Shown here one piece after another: positions 10,651 through 22,869 of a DNA stretch of 64,000 nucleotides. Numbering within the stretch: position 1 is the stretch's first letter; each line of letters starts with the position of its first letter. This DNA comes from Leptodactylus fallax (lineage: Eukaryota; Chordata; Amphibia; Anura; Leptodactylidae). The position numbers and the translations under genes were made by a program. The stretch covers positions 496,001-560,000 of the forward strand of contig CAMRHE010000655.1 in assembly GCA_947044405.1 (NCBI GenBank), in the 5' to 3' direction. The notes below the pieces were generated by a model. That model did not search any database, was not told the DNA's origin, and saw only the letters and a list, made by a program, of their open reading frames with translations.

Positions 10651-11970
10651 GTTGCTAGATGACAGCAATGGACACTAACAACGGTAGTGTGAACATAGCC
10701 TAAGTGTAGGCCTGTACAAGACAGAGGTTATAGGGCGGGACTAGGGTCTAACAGGAAGAAGCGGTGAGAGAAGCAGTATCTTTTTCATTAGAGGGTTAAG
10801 GAGCCGTCTTTGTTTTCCGCTTGGTCGAGACCATAAAAACCTAAAAACAGTCTGCTTGCCCTGAAGATTTCAGCTGCTTTTCAGGTGGTGTGAGAGTTTG
10901 TGCGTGTACTTTTATCCACTGTCACAGAGTGGTCTTGGATGGTACTTACTGTGGGGTCGAGGTCCATAAAGAGGTATGGAACATTACACCGAGGACATTT
11001 CTGTGTTTCTTCCTGCTGGGAGTTGTCCGGTGAACAGGTTCAAAGGGAACTAGGGGCTACAGTATCCTCACACTGAGCTGGTGCAGGCAGCCTTAAAATT
11101 CACCAGATATATCACAGTGGCTGATGTTGGTTGACAATGTAAAGTAAGTCTGGGGTGAGCAATCGCCAGGGCCGCTGGACGAAGGCAATATGGCCACTTT
11201 GCTGAAGTTGGTACTGCACTGTCCCCTCCCAAGTTGCTGCCCAGACACCGACTCCTGAAGGTAACCCACTGATGCCCATTGGGGGATGAAGGACATAGGA
11301 ACTTCGCTCCTCACTGAGTCTACTTTACTGAGGTACATGGTGAACTTACAAAGAGTGCATATAACAGATCAAAAGTAGTTAGGCCTGGTGTGCAAGTCTG
11401 CGGGCCGTAGTGACAGACCGCACACACTTCCACCATGACAAGGGACGTACTGTCCATCACCGGAGAACCCGATCTCTTACTCACAAGTGTCCTAGCTTGG
11501 ATGGGATGTCGTCTCTAGACATGTCAGAGGAGTCGGAGACGTGGAGACAGCGTCGGGGCCAGTTTTTGGTCGAAAAAACATATTTACATATTTACTTTTG
11601 GAAGAACACAATCCCTGGCTTTTCATGAAGTAGAGGAGCTTTACCACATTTGTCTATCCTCAGCTGTCAGCCATTGATGAAGGAGTGGGAGCAGGAGTCG
11701 GAATTTGGCAGTGGAAAAATAGAGGAGTCGAAGTTGGTGGTTTGGCCTATCGAATCCACTACCCTGTCTCTAGTTGAGAGGAAGCTTTCCTTTACTAAGA
11801 TGTTCAATGGACTCTCAAGTTACACTCCGAGCTATCCTCCACTCCTACAAGTGCGCCATCCCCGTTACTAGCCTGTGCTCTTTCCTGCAGTCTCGGTCTA
11901 AGGTCCAAGCTACACAACTTCTAGCGGTCTTCTGCCATATACCTGCCACCAGGTTATTACAATTTAGGAA
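10651..11970. other. CEP126 intron 2, no gene seen
   Basis: I found no exon with supported splice sites, no transposase and no clear repeat boundary except the short dispersed motif near 11100. Confidence 0.4.
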
Positions 11971-11974
11971 TTTG

Positions 11975-12260
11975 TCGTAGATTCAGTAGGTGGTGCTGCC
12001 TTGGCGCTGTACGGTCTGGCAGCCCATCATAGTTAACATACCCAGAGTCTCGGTATTTTTGGGCATTGAATTGTTGAAATAGAGGCTAACTATGCCTCTC
12101 CTAACCCGCCTGGTTTGATGTGGCTACAGGAGGTGGTGCTCATACTAACAGTCACAGCAAGCAGCGCCACCTACTGGATTCACGTCATACCAGGCAGCAC
12201 CTGATTTACCCACTCCATTCTAGAATCTACCATGCTGGGAGTTGTAGTTTTGCAATAGTG
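11975..12260. repeat. Foldback repeat with 'agtaggtggtgct' arms
   Basis: The left 'attcagtaggtggtgctgcc' is mirrored by 'agcgccacctactggattc' near 12155-12175. It is followed by 'ccatgctgggagttgtagttttgcaa', a common dispersed vertebrate repeat motif. Confidence 0.6.
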
Positions 12261-12281
12261 GAGAATTCCAATCTGAAGACC

Positions 12282-12912
12282 ATTATGCCAGCATATATAT
12301 AAGAAGAAAGTTAAGAAGAAAGTTCTCAGGGCTCTAAACCTTATAATGGAGAAGGTTTGGATAAAGTATCTTCATGGCCGCACAATTATGACTTACTAGT
12401 GGATCTCAATAAATTACTGAACCAGACTAAGGGACCTTTTTAAACGCTTAGGAAGCCTTTGCAGCTGTTTTGGGTTAATTCTTCTAATTTTCTGAGATAA
12501 TGACTTTTGGGTTTTCCTTGGCTGTAAGCCATAATAATCAACATTAACAGAAATAAAAACTTGAAAAAGTTCACTCTGTTTGTAATGACTCAATATAATA
12601 TATGGGTTTCACTTTTTCAATTGAATTACTAAAAAAAAAAAAATAACTTTTTGATAATATTCTAATTTATTGAGATGCACTAGTATTGTTTATTATGGAG
12701 ACTCAATAATAAGTTATATAATATCTATGTCACATATTGTTAGACATTCAATGAGAATTTAGCTAGGACAATAAGTACTGCCAAGTCCCACGCCGAGTAG
12801 CCGGTAAGCAGCAGGACAAGCTGCGCTCTATGTACATAACTAGTAAGGTGTGGCGCTGACAGCAACACAACAATTGTGATGTGACTCAGTAAAAGTGGTG
12901 AAAAAATATTTC
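12282..12912. repeat. Duplicated segment, copy 1
   Basis: About 200 bp (12700-12912) match 15430-15652 at roughly 95% by eye, including the run from 'gctaggac' through 'ggtgaaaaaatatttcttc'. A less conserved match (…atggccgcacaattatgacttactag…) extends left. The two copies are about 2.7 kb apart in direct orientation. Confidence 0.85.
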
Positions 12913-13768
12913 TTCTGCAATAAATCTGGTACATCCTTTACAAATTCTTGCACAATTTTGGTGCACATTTTCACATCTCAAGCTACAAATACTGGCACAG
13001 TGTCAGTGTTAGTGTCAGCCCTAGCACGTATTCAGACAAGGCATGTACAGTGTGCACATTATCGGCCGCATTCCTCCAGTGACTACTTACAAGCAGGTAT
13101 TAACATTCTGATGAATAATTACATGTAATAAGTGTATTACGTTATAGGACAAGCCCTGACTCATGGGAGGAACATGCACTTGTCACTGATCATTACAAAC
13201 AGGGATTCCTAGAAACGCTGGGCCCTGGACCCAGTGTGCTTGTGTGACTATTCACTTCTATGGGGCTGCAGGTGCTGCCAGAGATTTTATGGAAGTGAAT
13301 CGAGTGTCGGTCACACAAGCACAGAGTCTAGGTGCCGGAAGTTGCTGCAGTGGAGGGGAGTGGAAATAGTCTTCTCCTATTCATGTAACAGGTGCAGAGC
13401 TGCTATCCCTTCCCCATTATACAGCAGTGGCACCAGGGAACTGCTGCTCCGTGCCTATTCCTTGAATGCTACTGCAGCAGCCTCTGGTATGGAAGCTATG
13501 GATAGGTCATCAGAATGAAACATGCATTAGGGGCTGGAAAACCACCATTAAAATGACAGAGCACAAAAGATCCCACAATGACTACTGGGCTTCTGTTGCA
13601 GTGTCCATCATTTTGCCGAACCAAATCTAAAAAAAAAAAAGAAGAACTTCTGTCACGAGCTCATTCCTTATTGTATTCAACAGTCCCATTTCTAGTTTGT
13701 GCTCTTGTCTGGAGTCATGGTCTAAGGTCCATGCTACAAACTTCTAGTTTTTATATACTATATGTACT

Positions 13769-14937
13769 ATCTCTGTGCTGCATTATCTCTGTACTGTGAC
13801 ATCACTGTGTGCATTATCTCTGTACTGTGACATCACTGTGTGCATTATCCCTGTACTGTGACATCACTGTGTTTATTATCTCTGTACTGTGACATCACTG
13901 TGTGTATTATCCCTGTACTGTGACATTACTGTGTTTATTATCCCTGTACTGTGACATCACTGTGTGTATTATCTCTGTACTGTGACATCACTGTGTGTTT
14001 ATTATACCTGTACTGTGACATCACTGTGTGTATTATCCCTGTACTGTGACATCACTGTGTGTATTATCCATGTACTGTGACATCACTGTGTATATTATCC
14101 CTGTACTGTGACATCACTGTGTGTATTATCCCTGTACTGTGACATCACTGTGTTTATTATTCCTGTACTGTGACATCACTGTGTGTTTATTATACCTGTA
14201 CTGTGACATCACTGTGTTTATTATCTCTGTACTGTGACATCACTGTGTTTACAGTATTATCCCTGTACTGTGACATCACTGGGTTTATTATCCCTGTACT
14301 GTGACATCACTGTGTGTATTGTCCCTGTACTGTGACATCACTGTGTTTACAGTATTATCCCTGTACTGTGACATCACTGTTTATTATCCCTGTACTGTGA
14401 CATCACTGTGTTTACAGTATTATCCCTGTACTGTGACATCACTGTGTTTATTATCCCTGTACTGTGACATCACTGTGTTTATTATCCCTGTACTGTGACA
14501 TCACTGGGTTTATTATCCCTGTACTGTGACATCACTGTGTGTATTGTCCCTGTACTGTGACATCACTGTGTTTACAGTATTATCCCTGTACTGTGACATC
14601 ACTGTTTATTATCCCTGTACTGTGACATCACTGTGTTTACAGTATTATCCCTGTACTGTGACATCACTGTGTTTATTATCCCTGTACTGTGACATCACTG
14701 TGTTTATTATTCCTGTACTGTGACATCACTGTGTGTTTATTATACCTGTACTGTGACATCACTGTGTTTATTATCTCTGTACTGTGACATCACTGTGTTT
14801 ACAGTATTATCCCTGTACTGTGACATCACTGTGTGTATTGTCCCTGTACTGTGACATCATTGTGTTTATTATCTCTGTACTGCGGGCACCACTATGTGCA
14901 TTATCTGTACTGTAAAATCACTGTGTGTGTTAACCGT
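13769..14937. repeat. 31-bp minisatellite with 225-bp higher-order repeat
   Basis: The unit 'tattatccctgtactgtgac…atcactgtgtg' (31 bp, with 27- to 36-bp variants) repeats about 37 times. Positions 14281-14505 are duplicated at 14506 onward (period 225 bp, apparently identical for about 200 bp), so blocks of variant units were amplified together. The same unit forms a second array at 39.6-40.2 kb. Confidence 0.97.
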
Positions 14938-15000
14938 GTGTGTAAAGAGACCAAAATAATTATATACGTTACAAGTTCTAAAAGTTCTAAACTTGCTGCT

Positions 15001-15225
15001 TAGGCTGAGGCCTCATGTTGCGGAAACGTAGCGTTTTTTGTTGCAGATTTTGCTGCGTTTTTTTGAGCCAAAGTCAGAAGTGGGATTAACAGAAGCAAAA
15101 TGTCTAAGAGTTTCCTTTATATTTTCCATTCCTTTTGGAGCCACTGACTCCTGGCTCAAAAAACACAGCAAAATCTGCAACAAAGAAAAACACTGCATTT
15201 CCGCAACATGGGGCCTTAGCCTTAA
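15001..15225. repeat. Foldback repeat type A
   Basis: It runs from 'taggctgaggcctcatgttgcgg' to 'cgcaacatggggccttagcc', with the inner arms 'gagccaaagtcagaagtgg' and 'ccactgactcctggctc'. Confidence 0.85.
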
Positions 15226-15289
15226 AGCGGTCCTGGTATAGTGGGGCTCCATTAAAAGTTTTGCTATGGGGCCACATCATTACTTCTTA

Positions 15290-15652
15290 CGCCAAGTTGG
15301 AGACCATTATTCTAGCACATATTTTCTATGGAGAAAGTTCTCATCTCTACCCCTACCACCATAATGGAGAACCCAGAGACTAAGTATTATCATGGCCGCA
15401 CAATTATAACTTATTGTCTATTATGGAGACACTCATCTGAGTCAATAATAAGTTATATAATATCTATGTCTCATATTGTTAGACACTCAATGAGAATTTA
15501 GCTAGGACACTAAGTAATGCCAAGTCCCACGCCGAGTAGCTGGTAAGTGGCAGAACAAGCTGCGCTCTATGTACATAACTAGTAAGGTGTGGCGCTGACA
15601 GCAACACAACAATTGTGATGTGACTCAGTAAAAGTGGTGAAAAAATATTTCT
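15290..15652. repeat. Duplicated segment, copy 2
   Basis: Direct-repeat partner of 12282-12912. Identity falls off after '…aatatttcttc'. The minisatellite and a type A foldback lie between the two copies. Confidence 0.85.
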
Positions 15653-16079
15653 TCAACAATTAGATTTCTATAATTATGTTTACCTATAAGAATTAAGTCT
15701 GTGGCGGAACTAACCGCCTTAAGTGATCCCGCCATTAAATCCAACAGCCCGAGGCAGAAATGTCTATTGAAGTGAATGACGGCAGTGATCAAACATGACT
15801 TCCACAACACCGCAATTATCACAACCCTGGATTAATACAAGCCCCGTCACGTGAACGCACACGCTGTAGCTATGTTCTGTTATTGTGTGAATCACCTGTA
15901 TCCTAGCAGTCTAGTTGACTTAAAAATACAGACAATACTGCCTGGGCTTTAAATGGAGTTTCGTAGGTGATACCATTGTGAATGTGACAGATGAAATACT
16001 GAATTTTGCTTCAGTGCACTCCTCCTCCCATTTCCATGTGTTGGCCAGAATGGTGTCATAAAACATCATTGCATAGACA

Positions 16080-16305
16080 ATCCTAAGCGTATTCTACCAC
16101 ATGTTGGTCTAGGGATGCAAAAGTTATTGTCTGCATCCCTGGTGCTCTGAGGTAATGAAGGGGTTAATGTCTGTATACCTGGTGGTCTACGGAAGTAAAG
16201 GAATTAGTGTCAGTATTCCTGCTGGTCTATGGCAATGTCAGTATCCCTGGTGGTATAGGGCAGGGAAGTGGTCAATGTCAGTATTTCTATGGCCATTGCC
16301 AGTAA
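16080..16305. repeat. Degenerate ~40-50-bp tandem repeat
   Basis: Variants of 'ttaatgtctgtatacctggtggtcta' recur at least four times with drifting spacing. Confidence 0.6.
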
Positions 16306-16310
16306 AAGGG

Positions 16311-16743
16311 TTAAAGGGATATTCCCATCTCATCATATTTAAGGCTGAGGCCCCCCTTCACACAGATGACACACAGGGATCTTGGGTGTCAGATCCCCAC
16401 TGATCTTCAATTGATGACTAATCCTAAGAATAGGTCATCAATTAAAAAGTCAGAGAAAACCCCTTTAGGCCGGGGCCCCACGTAGCGTAAACGTCGGCAA
16501 AAACGCAGCGTTTTACATGAATTGCGAAGTGGATGGGATTCTGGCTAATCCCATCCACACATTGTAGATACCAATTCTACCTACGGAAATGCCACAGTTT
16601 CCCTATAGGTATAATAGGAGCAGCAAGTTTTCCTCTGCGGACTTTCTGTGAAGAGCGTTGCGCGAAAATCAGCAATGCGTTTCTGCTATAGTTTTTCCCG
16701 CAGTGCTTTTTGGCTGCGGCCCATTATGTGGGTCTTAACCTTA
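16311..16743. repeat. Type C fragment and type B foldback copy
   Basis: 16311-16465 has the C motifs (gatgactaatcctaagaatagg). 16466-16743 starts 'ggccggggccccacgtagcg' and ends 'cccattatgtgggtcttaac', with 'tttccctataggtataat' in the middle. Confidence 0.75.
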
Positions 16744-17165
16744 AGCTTGTAGCTTCAAGGTGTTGTTCAGGTACTGGAGAAATCGTAGAGGAGGCCAGGG
16801 AAGGTGTAACATGAAAAAAAATCATATTCTCCTGTCTCCAGCTCTCCGGTATCACCACCGTTGTCCACTTGGGCATGCGCCGTGCTTTCGCTGCCAGGAG
16901 TCCTGCACCACACGTAGCAGGAAAGGACCCGGTGATATATGTGCGTGACGTGACTGGGTCCTTTCCAGCCTCCAATGGTCAGCCTCAACGGCCACATGTG
17001 CGCAGGACTTCTGGAGGCAAAGGCACGGTGGACGCCCAAATGGACAGCGGCGACTGACACCTCAATGCCGGGGACAGGTGAGCGTGATTTTTTTTTTTTT
17101 TTATGTTACACCTTCCCTGGCCTCAGCTGTGATTTGTCCAATTCCTGGACAACCTCTTTAAGCTA
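16744..17165. repeat. Foldback element, ~420 bp
   Basis: The arms 'ggccagggaaggtgtaacat' (16793 on) and 'atgttacaccttccctggcc' (about 17103-17122) are exact complements. The interior is also palindromic (gcaggaaaggaccc / gggtcctttccagc). No long ORF is credible here. Confidence 0.85.
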
Positions 17166-17741
17166 ACTGAAGTATTTTACATCACATTACTTTATCTTGC
17201 TCTGTTTGACGGCTACTGCTCATTATGCCTCCTGTTTACAGCTTGTTGCTATGGTTTCAAGCCACCACTGCTATCTAGCTGCAGTGGCTGTTCTGGTGAC
17301 ATCAGTACGTGTTTCCAGTCACTTCTATTCTCTTCTTTTCACTGTAACTGACAGCTAATGGAGCCTTCTGTCACCTCTACAAAGTGCACTTAGATGCTGA
17401 GAAAAGATAAGGGCTGGAACAGTGCATGATCAGCCCTCTGTTATCTCTGTACACAAACTCAGAGATAACAATGTGCAGTTTAGTTAGCCTAAGCCCACAC
17501 ACCACTTTTGGTATTAAAACCAGAAAGTGGAAAGGAGAGGAGACAGGAGAGAAGGTGAAACCCTGGACTTGCACCAGGCCCTATGGTAGCGGGGGGACCC
17601 CTTGGGACAGTCGGATAGTCCTACATTCGCTGTCCCACCGTTTCGGGCTGCCCAAACTTCAGGTCATCAGCATCTTTAGGAAGCAGATGAGTTGCATACA
17701 ATGATGAAGCAGGGAGCCGTCCGTTCCCTGCTTCACTATTC
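17166..17741. other. CEP126 intron 2, no gene seen
   Basis: I see nothing that can be supported as a gene, tandem array or bounded element here. Confidence 0.4.
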
Positions 17742-18637
17742 ATCCCCTCCAGAGGCGTAGCTAGGGGTTCAGCACAGGGGGGGGGGCGAACATGTCCAAG
17801 TGGGCCCCCAACTTGGACCTGTTCATATACCGATACTATCAGTATACAGTGAGCGTATAGTGGTATATAGCAGCTCTACACAGGGCTCTGCAGACGATTT
17901 AGGTGAATACAGGGCAGTAACATTTAGTGACTTACTGGTGACGTCTTTGACTAATCCTTCACATTCCCCGTCTCTTTCATCTGGACGGCCATGACCACTT
18001 CTTCCAGTCTCTGTAAAGTTTGCAACACAGACATCTTTGGCTTCTCACTTTTCCAGGTACCCGACCCACATTGTCCTCACCTGCACACCCATCCTGCTGC
18101 TACCCCAATTATATAATATATGATATAACCCCCCATAATGAATAATACCCCCAAGTGCATCTTTAAGTTAATAACTTCCCTGTGCACACCTTTAAATAGT
18201 TCCCCTTATTAATAATGCCCCAGGTGTTTCCTAATTAAAAAGGAAAAAAAAATGGAAAAAAAATTATTGGGGTTCCAATATCCGGAACCGCCAGGATCAG
18301 CTGTTTGAATGAACTGTGGTACCTGTGTAAGCGCCGTGACCCCTTCTCTGTTTACATAGTGTCATTCATCTCATAGCGGCCATGTAATGTAACTACAGCC
18401 TCGTCCTATACACGTCTATGTGACAAGGCTGGAATGACATCACACGGTCACTATAAACTGACAGCGTATGATATAAACAGGCGCCATAGCCCATTCATAC
18501 AGCTGGTCAGTGGGGAATCACTTATCTCTTACTGATGTTTTATTCTGAGGATGGACCATCAATAAAAATGAACTTGAAAACTCCTTAAAGAGGACCTTTC
18601 ACGTCCTCATGTATATGCTGTTTTAAAGGTCCTCTTT

Positions 18638-19226
18638 AAGGCTAAGGCCCCACGTGGTGTCCTGCAGCAAAAAAGAGCTGCGGGAAAAACCGCAGCGGCG
18701 ACGCAACGTGGTTTTTCCTGCAGCACTTTGCACAGAAAGTTCATAGAGGTTTCCTCTGCAGACTTTCTGCTTCAATTATATCTACAGGAAAACCGCTGGC
18801 ATTTCCGTAGGTATAATTGACATGCTGCGATTTCCAAAACTGCGTCTGTTTTAGAAATCGCAGCGTATCCGCTGCGCATATTTTACTGCAAAGTGGGGAT
18901 GGGGGCTACATGTGGCGAAAACCCACAGAAAAAAACCCGGCATTTTACATCTAGCAAATCCCATCCACACATTGCGGAAAAATACGTGCAGCAGACACAT
19001 TGCGATTTTCAAAACCGTTCCGATTTTGGAAATTGAAGCATTTCAATTATACCTATGGAAACACCGGCGGTTTCCATATAGCTGTATTGAAATCAGAAAG
19101 TCCACAAGGGAAACCTCTGCGGACCTTCTGTGAAAAGTGCTGCGAGAAAAACCACAATGTTACCGCCATGGTTTTTCCTGCAGCGCTTTTTTTCTGCAGC
19201 CCACTATGTGGGGCCTTAGTCTTATT
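18638..19226. repeat. Two type B foldback copies in tandem
   Basis: The first starts 'ggctaaggccccacgtggtg' at 18640. The second starts around 18905 ('gctacatgtggcgaaaac') and ends 'actatgtggggccttag' at about 19220. Both carry the mirrored 'caattatacctatgg' / 'gtaggtataattg' core. Confidence 0.8.
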
Positions 19227-19261
19227 AAAACCCAAGTGCGACCTTAATTAAATTAATTGAC

Positions 19262-19570
19262 CTTCATATTATGCCCCTGATTCCCCCTGACATAAATACT
19301 GCACCTCTAATGGCTCCTTAAATTAATGACCACCCCTTATGTTCATAATGCCTCCTAATATAAATGATGCCCTCTAATGGCCCCTTATATAAATAACCTC
19401 CCCCCTTGTATTCATAATACCCCCTAATAACCCTTATATAAATGACCTCCCCCCTTGTATTAGTAATACCTCCTAATAACCCTTATATAAATGACCCCCC
19501 CATCGTCATAATTATAATGCCCCCTAATGAATCCTCCCTTATAGTTATATTTCCCCCTCCTATCCACCCC
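19262..19570. repeat. Degenerate tandem repeat inside the hAT-like element
   Basis: Units like 'ccccttatataaatgacctccccccttgtattcataata' recur about five times with 45-60 bp spacing. Confidence 0.75.
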
Positions 19571-20244
19571 TTATACTATTAATATACCCACAACTAGGCT
19601 AAAAAAACAAAAACAAAAGTCATACTCACCTGTGATGCTGATGAATGGAGCCGCCGGCGCTTTCTCCCTGTCCACGCACAGGACGTCTGTGTCTGAGCGC
19701 GGGCGGCGCGCTGTTGTGACGTCATCGCGTCGCCCGTGCTGAGAAGCAGACATCGTCTGTGGTCTCGGCGTCTTGTAAACCGCAGGCCTGTATTGGCTTG
19801 CGGTTTACAATACTGTTAAGTTTCAGGTTACGTTTTAACTAGATCGGTATCTGCAGACACTGATCTAGTTAGAAATAAAGGCTGTATTAACGGCAGCCCC
19901 GGGGTGGGCCCCCACAAATTTAGTGGGCCCGGGGCAGCCGCCCCATCTGCCCCCCCCCGCTAGCTACGCCTCTGATCCCCTCTCTTCCCCAGGAGCTGCA
20001 GGCACCATGTGATGACATCACTTATATCGCGCCTGCAGCTCCCTGAAGACTCCGGACCTGAGACAGCATGGGAGAGAGGAGAGGTGAGTATTAGTGATTT
20101 TTTTTATTTTTGTGTGGTAGGAGAGGGGCATTAAATTGTGGGGACAACTGCAGGAGGATTTACCCCTTTCCCTGCCGTCCGGCCAGGGTAACACTTTAGT
20201 TGCAGAAGATGTATGTAATATGGCCTTGCTACTAATGCCGATTT

Positions 20245-20555
20245 CTCAGGATCCTGAGGCAGCAGTGGGGAGGAAACTTTAGAGCCCCATACTGTAGCTC
20301 AGGATCCATTAGGGTTATGAAGATGATCTTGGATTCATTTTAAAGATGAGAATCCCAATCCCAATGCAGATCTTAATTCCTGGCACAGTTTTTAACAGCA
20401 AATTGTTCAGAATCTATAAGGGCTATCATGATGATCTTGGTATCATTTTAGATGAGATTCTCATCTTCAAAATGAATCCAAGATCATCTTCATAACCATA
20501 ACGGATCCTGAGATATGGGGCTCTAAAGTGTCCTCCCCACTCCTGCCTCAGGCAG
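20245..20555. repeat. Foldback repeat, ~310 bp
   Basis: The left 'tatgaagatgatcttggattcattttaaagatgag' region and the right 'ttcaaaatgaatccaagatcatcttcata' region are complements. The outer arms are 'ggatcctgaggcagcagtgggg' and 'ccccactcctgcctcaggcag'. Confidence 0.85.
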
Positions 20556-20696
20556 CATCTTAGAGCTGCAGAAAGGAGGAAAGAGGGGGAAGGAGCAGAG
20601 CAGAAGACTGCAGAGACAATGATATTATCATTGTCTGTGCATAACCTGTATGTGAACCCAGGAGGGTTCTGTCCATGTTATTCCCTCTGCTATCAA

Positions 20697-21194
20697 TCAG
20701 AAACTATACTGTACTTTTACTCTCTGATTGTCACATAGAGAGATAATGTAATATCCCTCTAAACATAAGTTTATTGGCGCTGTGACCCAGATGTTTACCA
20801 TTGTCCAGATCGCGGCGTGAAAAGAGTTGCACCAAACACTTACACAACACATACACAAAGTCATCAATAAAGTTAACATTTTTTCACTGTCCCTGTCCTG
20901 TCCATACCTGATCTTTATAGAGTAAAATACGCCGACCGCAATAACGATTATTACTAGAGATGAAGGTATAAAACATTTCTGACAAGGCAGAAAAGTTCCA
21001 TCAGTCAGATAACACATTGTCACCCATTGAATGTCACCATATAAAATCCGAGTTTTGGCAGGTTTCAGGTGGGTATAATAGTGGGTGGTGATGGGGGGGG
21101 GGCCTACCAATGTGAAAACAGCCCTGCCTGCAGCCATGGTTAATTCAGCCTGTACATATCTGTAAGCCTGTGAGGTCTGTCTATGTTGTGCCAT
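20697..21194 (-). other. Unrecognised open frame of 165 codons
   Basis: This is an uninterrupted minus-strand frame from ATG at 21194. It contains one hydrophobic stretch (SSLVIIVIAVGVFY, about residues 78-91) and a Cys-rich part. I recognise no family. There are no flanking splice sites that would tie it to CEP126, and its 3' part resembles dispersed intronic repeat. It is most likely a chance ORF or part of an unknown repeat. Confidence 0.2.
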
Positions 21195-21217
21195 TGGATC
21201 CCACTGGTGGGAGTCTC

Positions 21218-21886
21218 ACCAGAGTCCAGCATATCACCCCAGCCCTGCAGATAGATAGGTTAGGGGCACCTGAATCATACAGTATTTTCCCCTTGTGAAT
21301 CGCTATATCTATTGCCAAGAAACCACAATTCATGTCAATTGGCAAATGAGCTTTATTGAGCAATGAGGGTGTCACTTTTCTCTATAGTGCAATGGCAACA
21401 CCCTTGTTGCTCCAAAGATCACATTTGACAAAAACAGTAATAACTCAGCAACTGAGACAGTGATTCACAAGGGGAAAACACTGTATGATTCAGATGACAC
21501 TAACCTATCTATCTGCAGGGCTGGGGTGATATGCTGGGTCTGGTGATACTAACCTATTTATCTGCAGGGCTGGGGTGATATGCTGGGTCTGGTGATACTA
21601 ACCTATCTATCTGCAGGGCTGGGGTGATATGCTGGGTCTGGTGATACTAACCTATCTATCTGCAGGGCTGGGGTGATATGCTGGGTCTGGTGATACTAAC
21701 CTATCTATCTGCAGAGCTGGGGTGATATGCTGGGTTCTGGTGATACTAACCTATCTATCTGCAGGGCTGGGTTGATATGCTGGTTCTGGTGACACTAACC
21801 TATCTATCTGCGGGGCTCAGGTGATATGCTGGTTCTGGTGACACTAACCTATCTATCTGCAGGGCTGGGGTGATATGCTGGTTCTA
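21218..21886. repeat. Inverted repeat whose right arm became a 49-bp minisatellite
   Basis: The left arm, about 21218-21303, is the reverse complement of about 21460-21560 (gattcacaaggggaaaac…atctgcagggctggggtgat). Part of the right arm, a ~49-bp unit 'ctaacctatctatctgcagg…', is then repeated about eight times in tandem to 21886. Confidence 0.9.
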
Positions 21887-22358
21887 ATGAAAAAAATGCT
21901 ATACAGGAAGAATGCTTTCAAAAATAGAAGGGTTAATAGTTTATTTTTGTCAATGAACAAAATGAAGTGAATGAATCTCATCAATATTTGGTGTGACCTT
22001 TGCCCTTCGCCTTCCATCAATTCTTCTCGGTACTTGCAGACAGTTTTTGAAGGAACTCGGCAGGGAGGTTGTTCCCGCCATCTTGGAGAACTAAGCTCAG
22101 ATCTTCTGTGGATGTAGGCTTGCTCCAATCCTTCTGTCTCTTCATGTCATCCCAGACAGACTGGATGATGATCAGATCAGGGCTCTGCGGGGGCCGTATC
22201 ATCACTCCCAGGACTCCTCCTCCAAAGGGCAAAGGTCACACCAAATATTGATATGATTTACATTTCACTTTTCTTCATTCACTTCAACATTAACTCTTCT
22301 ATTTCTGAAAGCATTCTTACTTTGCAATACACCTGCTTGAAACTTCTGCACATTACTG
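21887..22358. mobile_element. Tc1 internal-deletion derivative (family 2), copy 2
   Basis: The right end is …gcacattactg at 22358 followed by TA; the left end is worn and abuts the minisatellite. The ends share 'agaatgctttcaaaaatagaaggg' in inverted form. The minus strand keeps the transposase C-terminus (PPQSPDL…QSVWDDMKRQKDW, then STEDL…NNLPAEFLQKL), where Gln replaces the expected catalytic Glu. The N-terminal two thirds are missing. Confidence 0.85.
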
Positions 22359-22869
22359 TATCAGCACCTTAGTTATAAGACCCTCCTTGCCCACCTCTTT
22401 GGGGATTAACAGGCTGGATTGACATTAACTGCTGCTGCCGCACGGAGCCAACTACATATGTTGCCCCTGACCCTGCTCCATCCCCGTGGGTATGAGGAGT
22501 TACCTCTCATCAGTGCTGTAAAAACATAGTGTGGTACATTAGGGGGTGAGAGCGAAACTACAGCCCTCTCCCACAATTCTCCCCTCCAAGATGCTGCAGA
22601 ACTACAGGAGAAGCTACACCAGTGTGTAAACTCCTGCCCCCTGCAGGAAGGGGGAGACATGACCTACATCATCTACAGAAAGCAGATATAGACTCAGTTA
22701 CATCAGCAGAATATAAAACGTTCAGATATTTCAGGTTGTCACCCAGGCCATTCCTGAATCACTGCTATGCGCTACCTTAGACATATTTTTCCTAGCATTT
22801 TATTAGTCAGGAGACAGTGACATCACACTATAGGTGAGAATTCACAGGGGAAACTATGATTTTCAAAGG

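Larger units (their letters stand above)
17750..19974. mobile_element. hAT-like non-autonomous element with 8-bp TSD
   Basis: The inverted ends CAGAGGCGTAGCTAG are exact for 15 bp and continue imperfectly (gggg/cggggg). The flanks are a perfect 8-bp direct repeat ATCCCCTC (17742-17749 and 19975-19982). An 8-bp duplication with CAG…CTG ends is the signature of the hAT superfamily. No transposase ORF is visible in its 2.2 kb, which contains two type B repeats (18638-19226) and a degenerate ~50-bp tandem repeat (19262-19570), so it depends on another copy for movement. Confidence 0.88.

Noticed and set aside
14301..14723. Two identical 65-codon ORFs
   Set aside because: Both are translations of the 31-bp minisatellite; their identity reflects the 225-bp block duplication.
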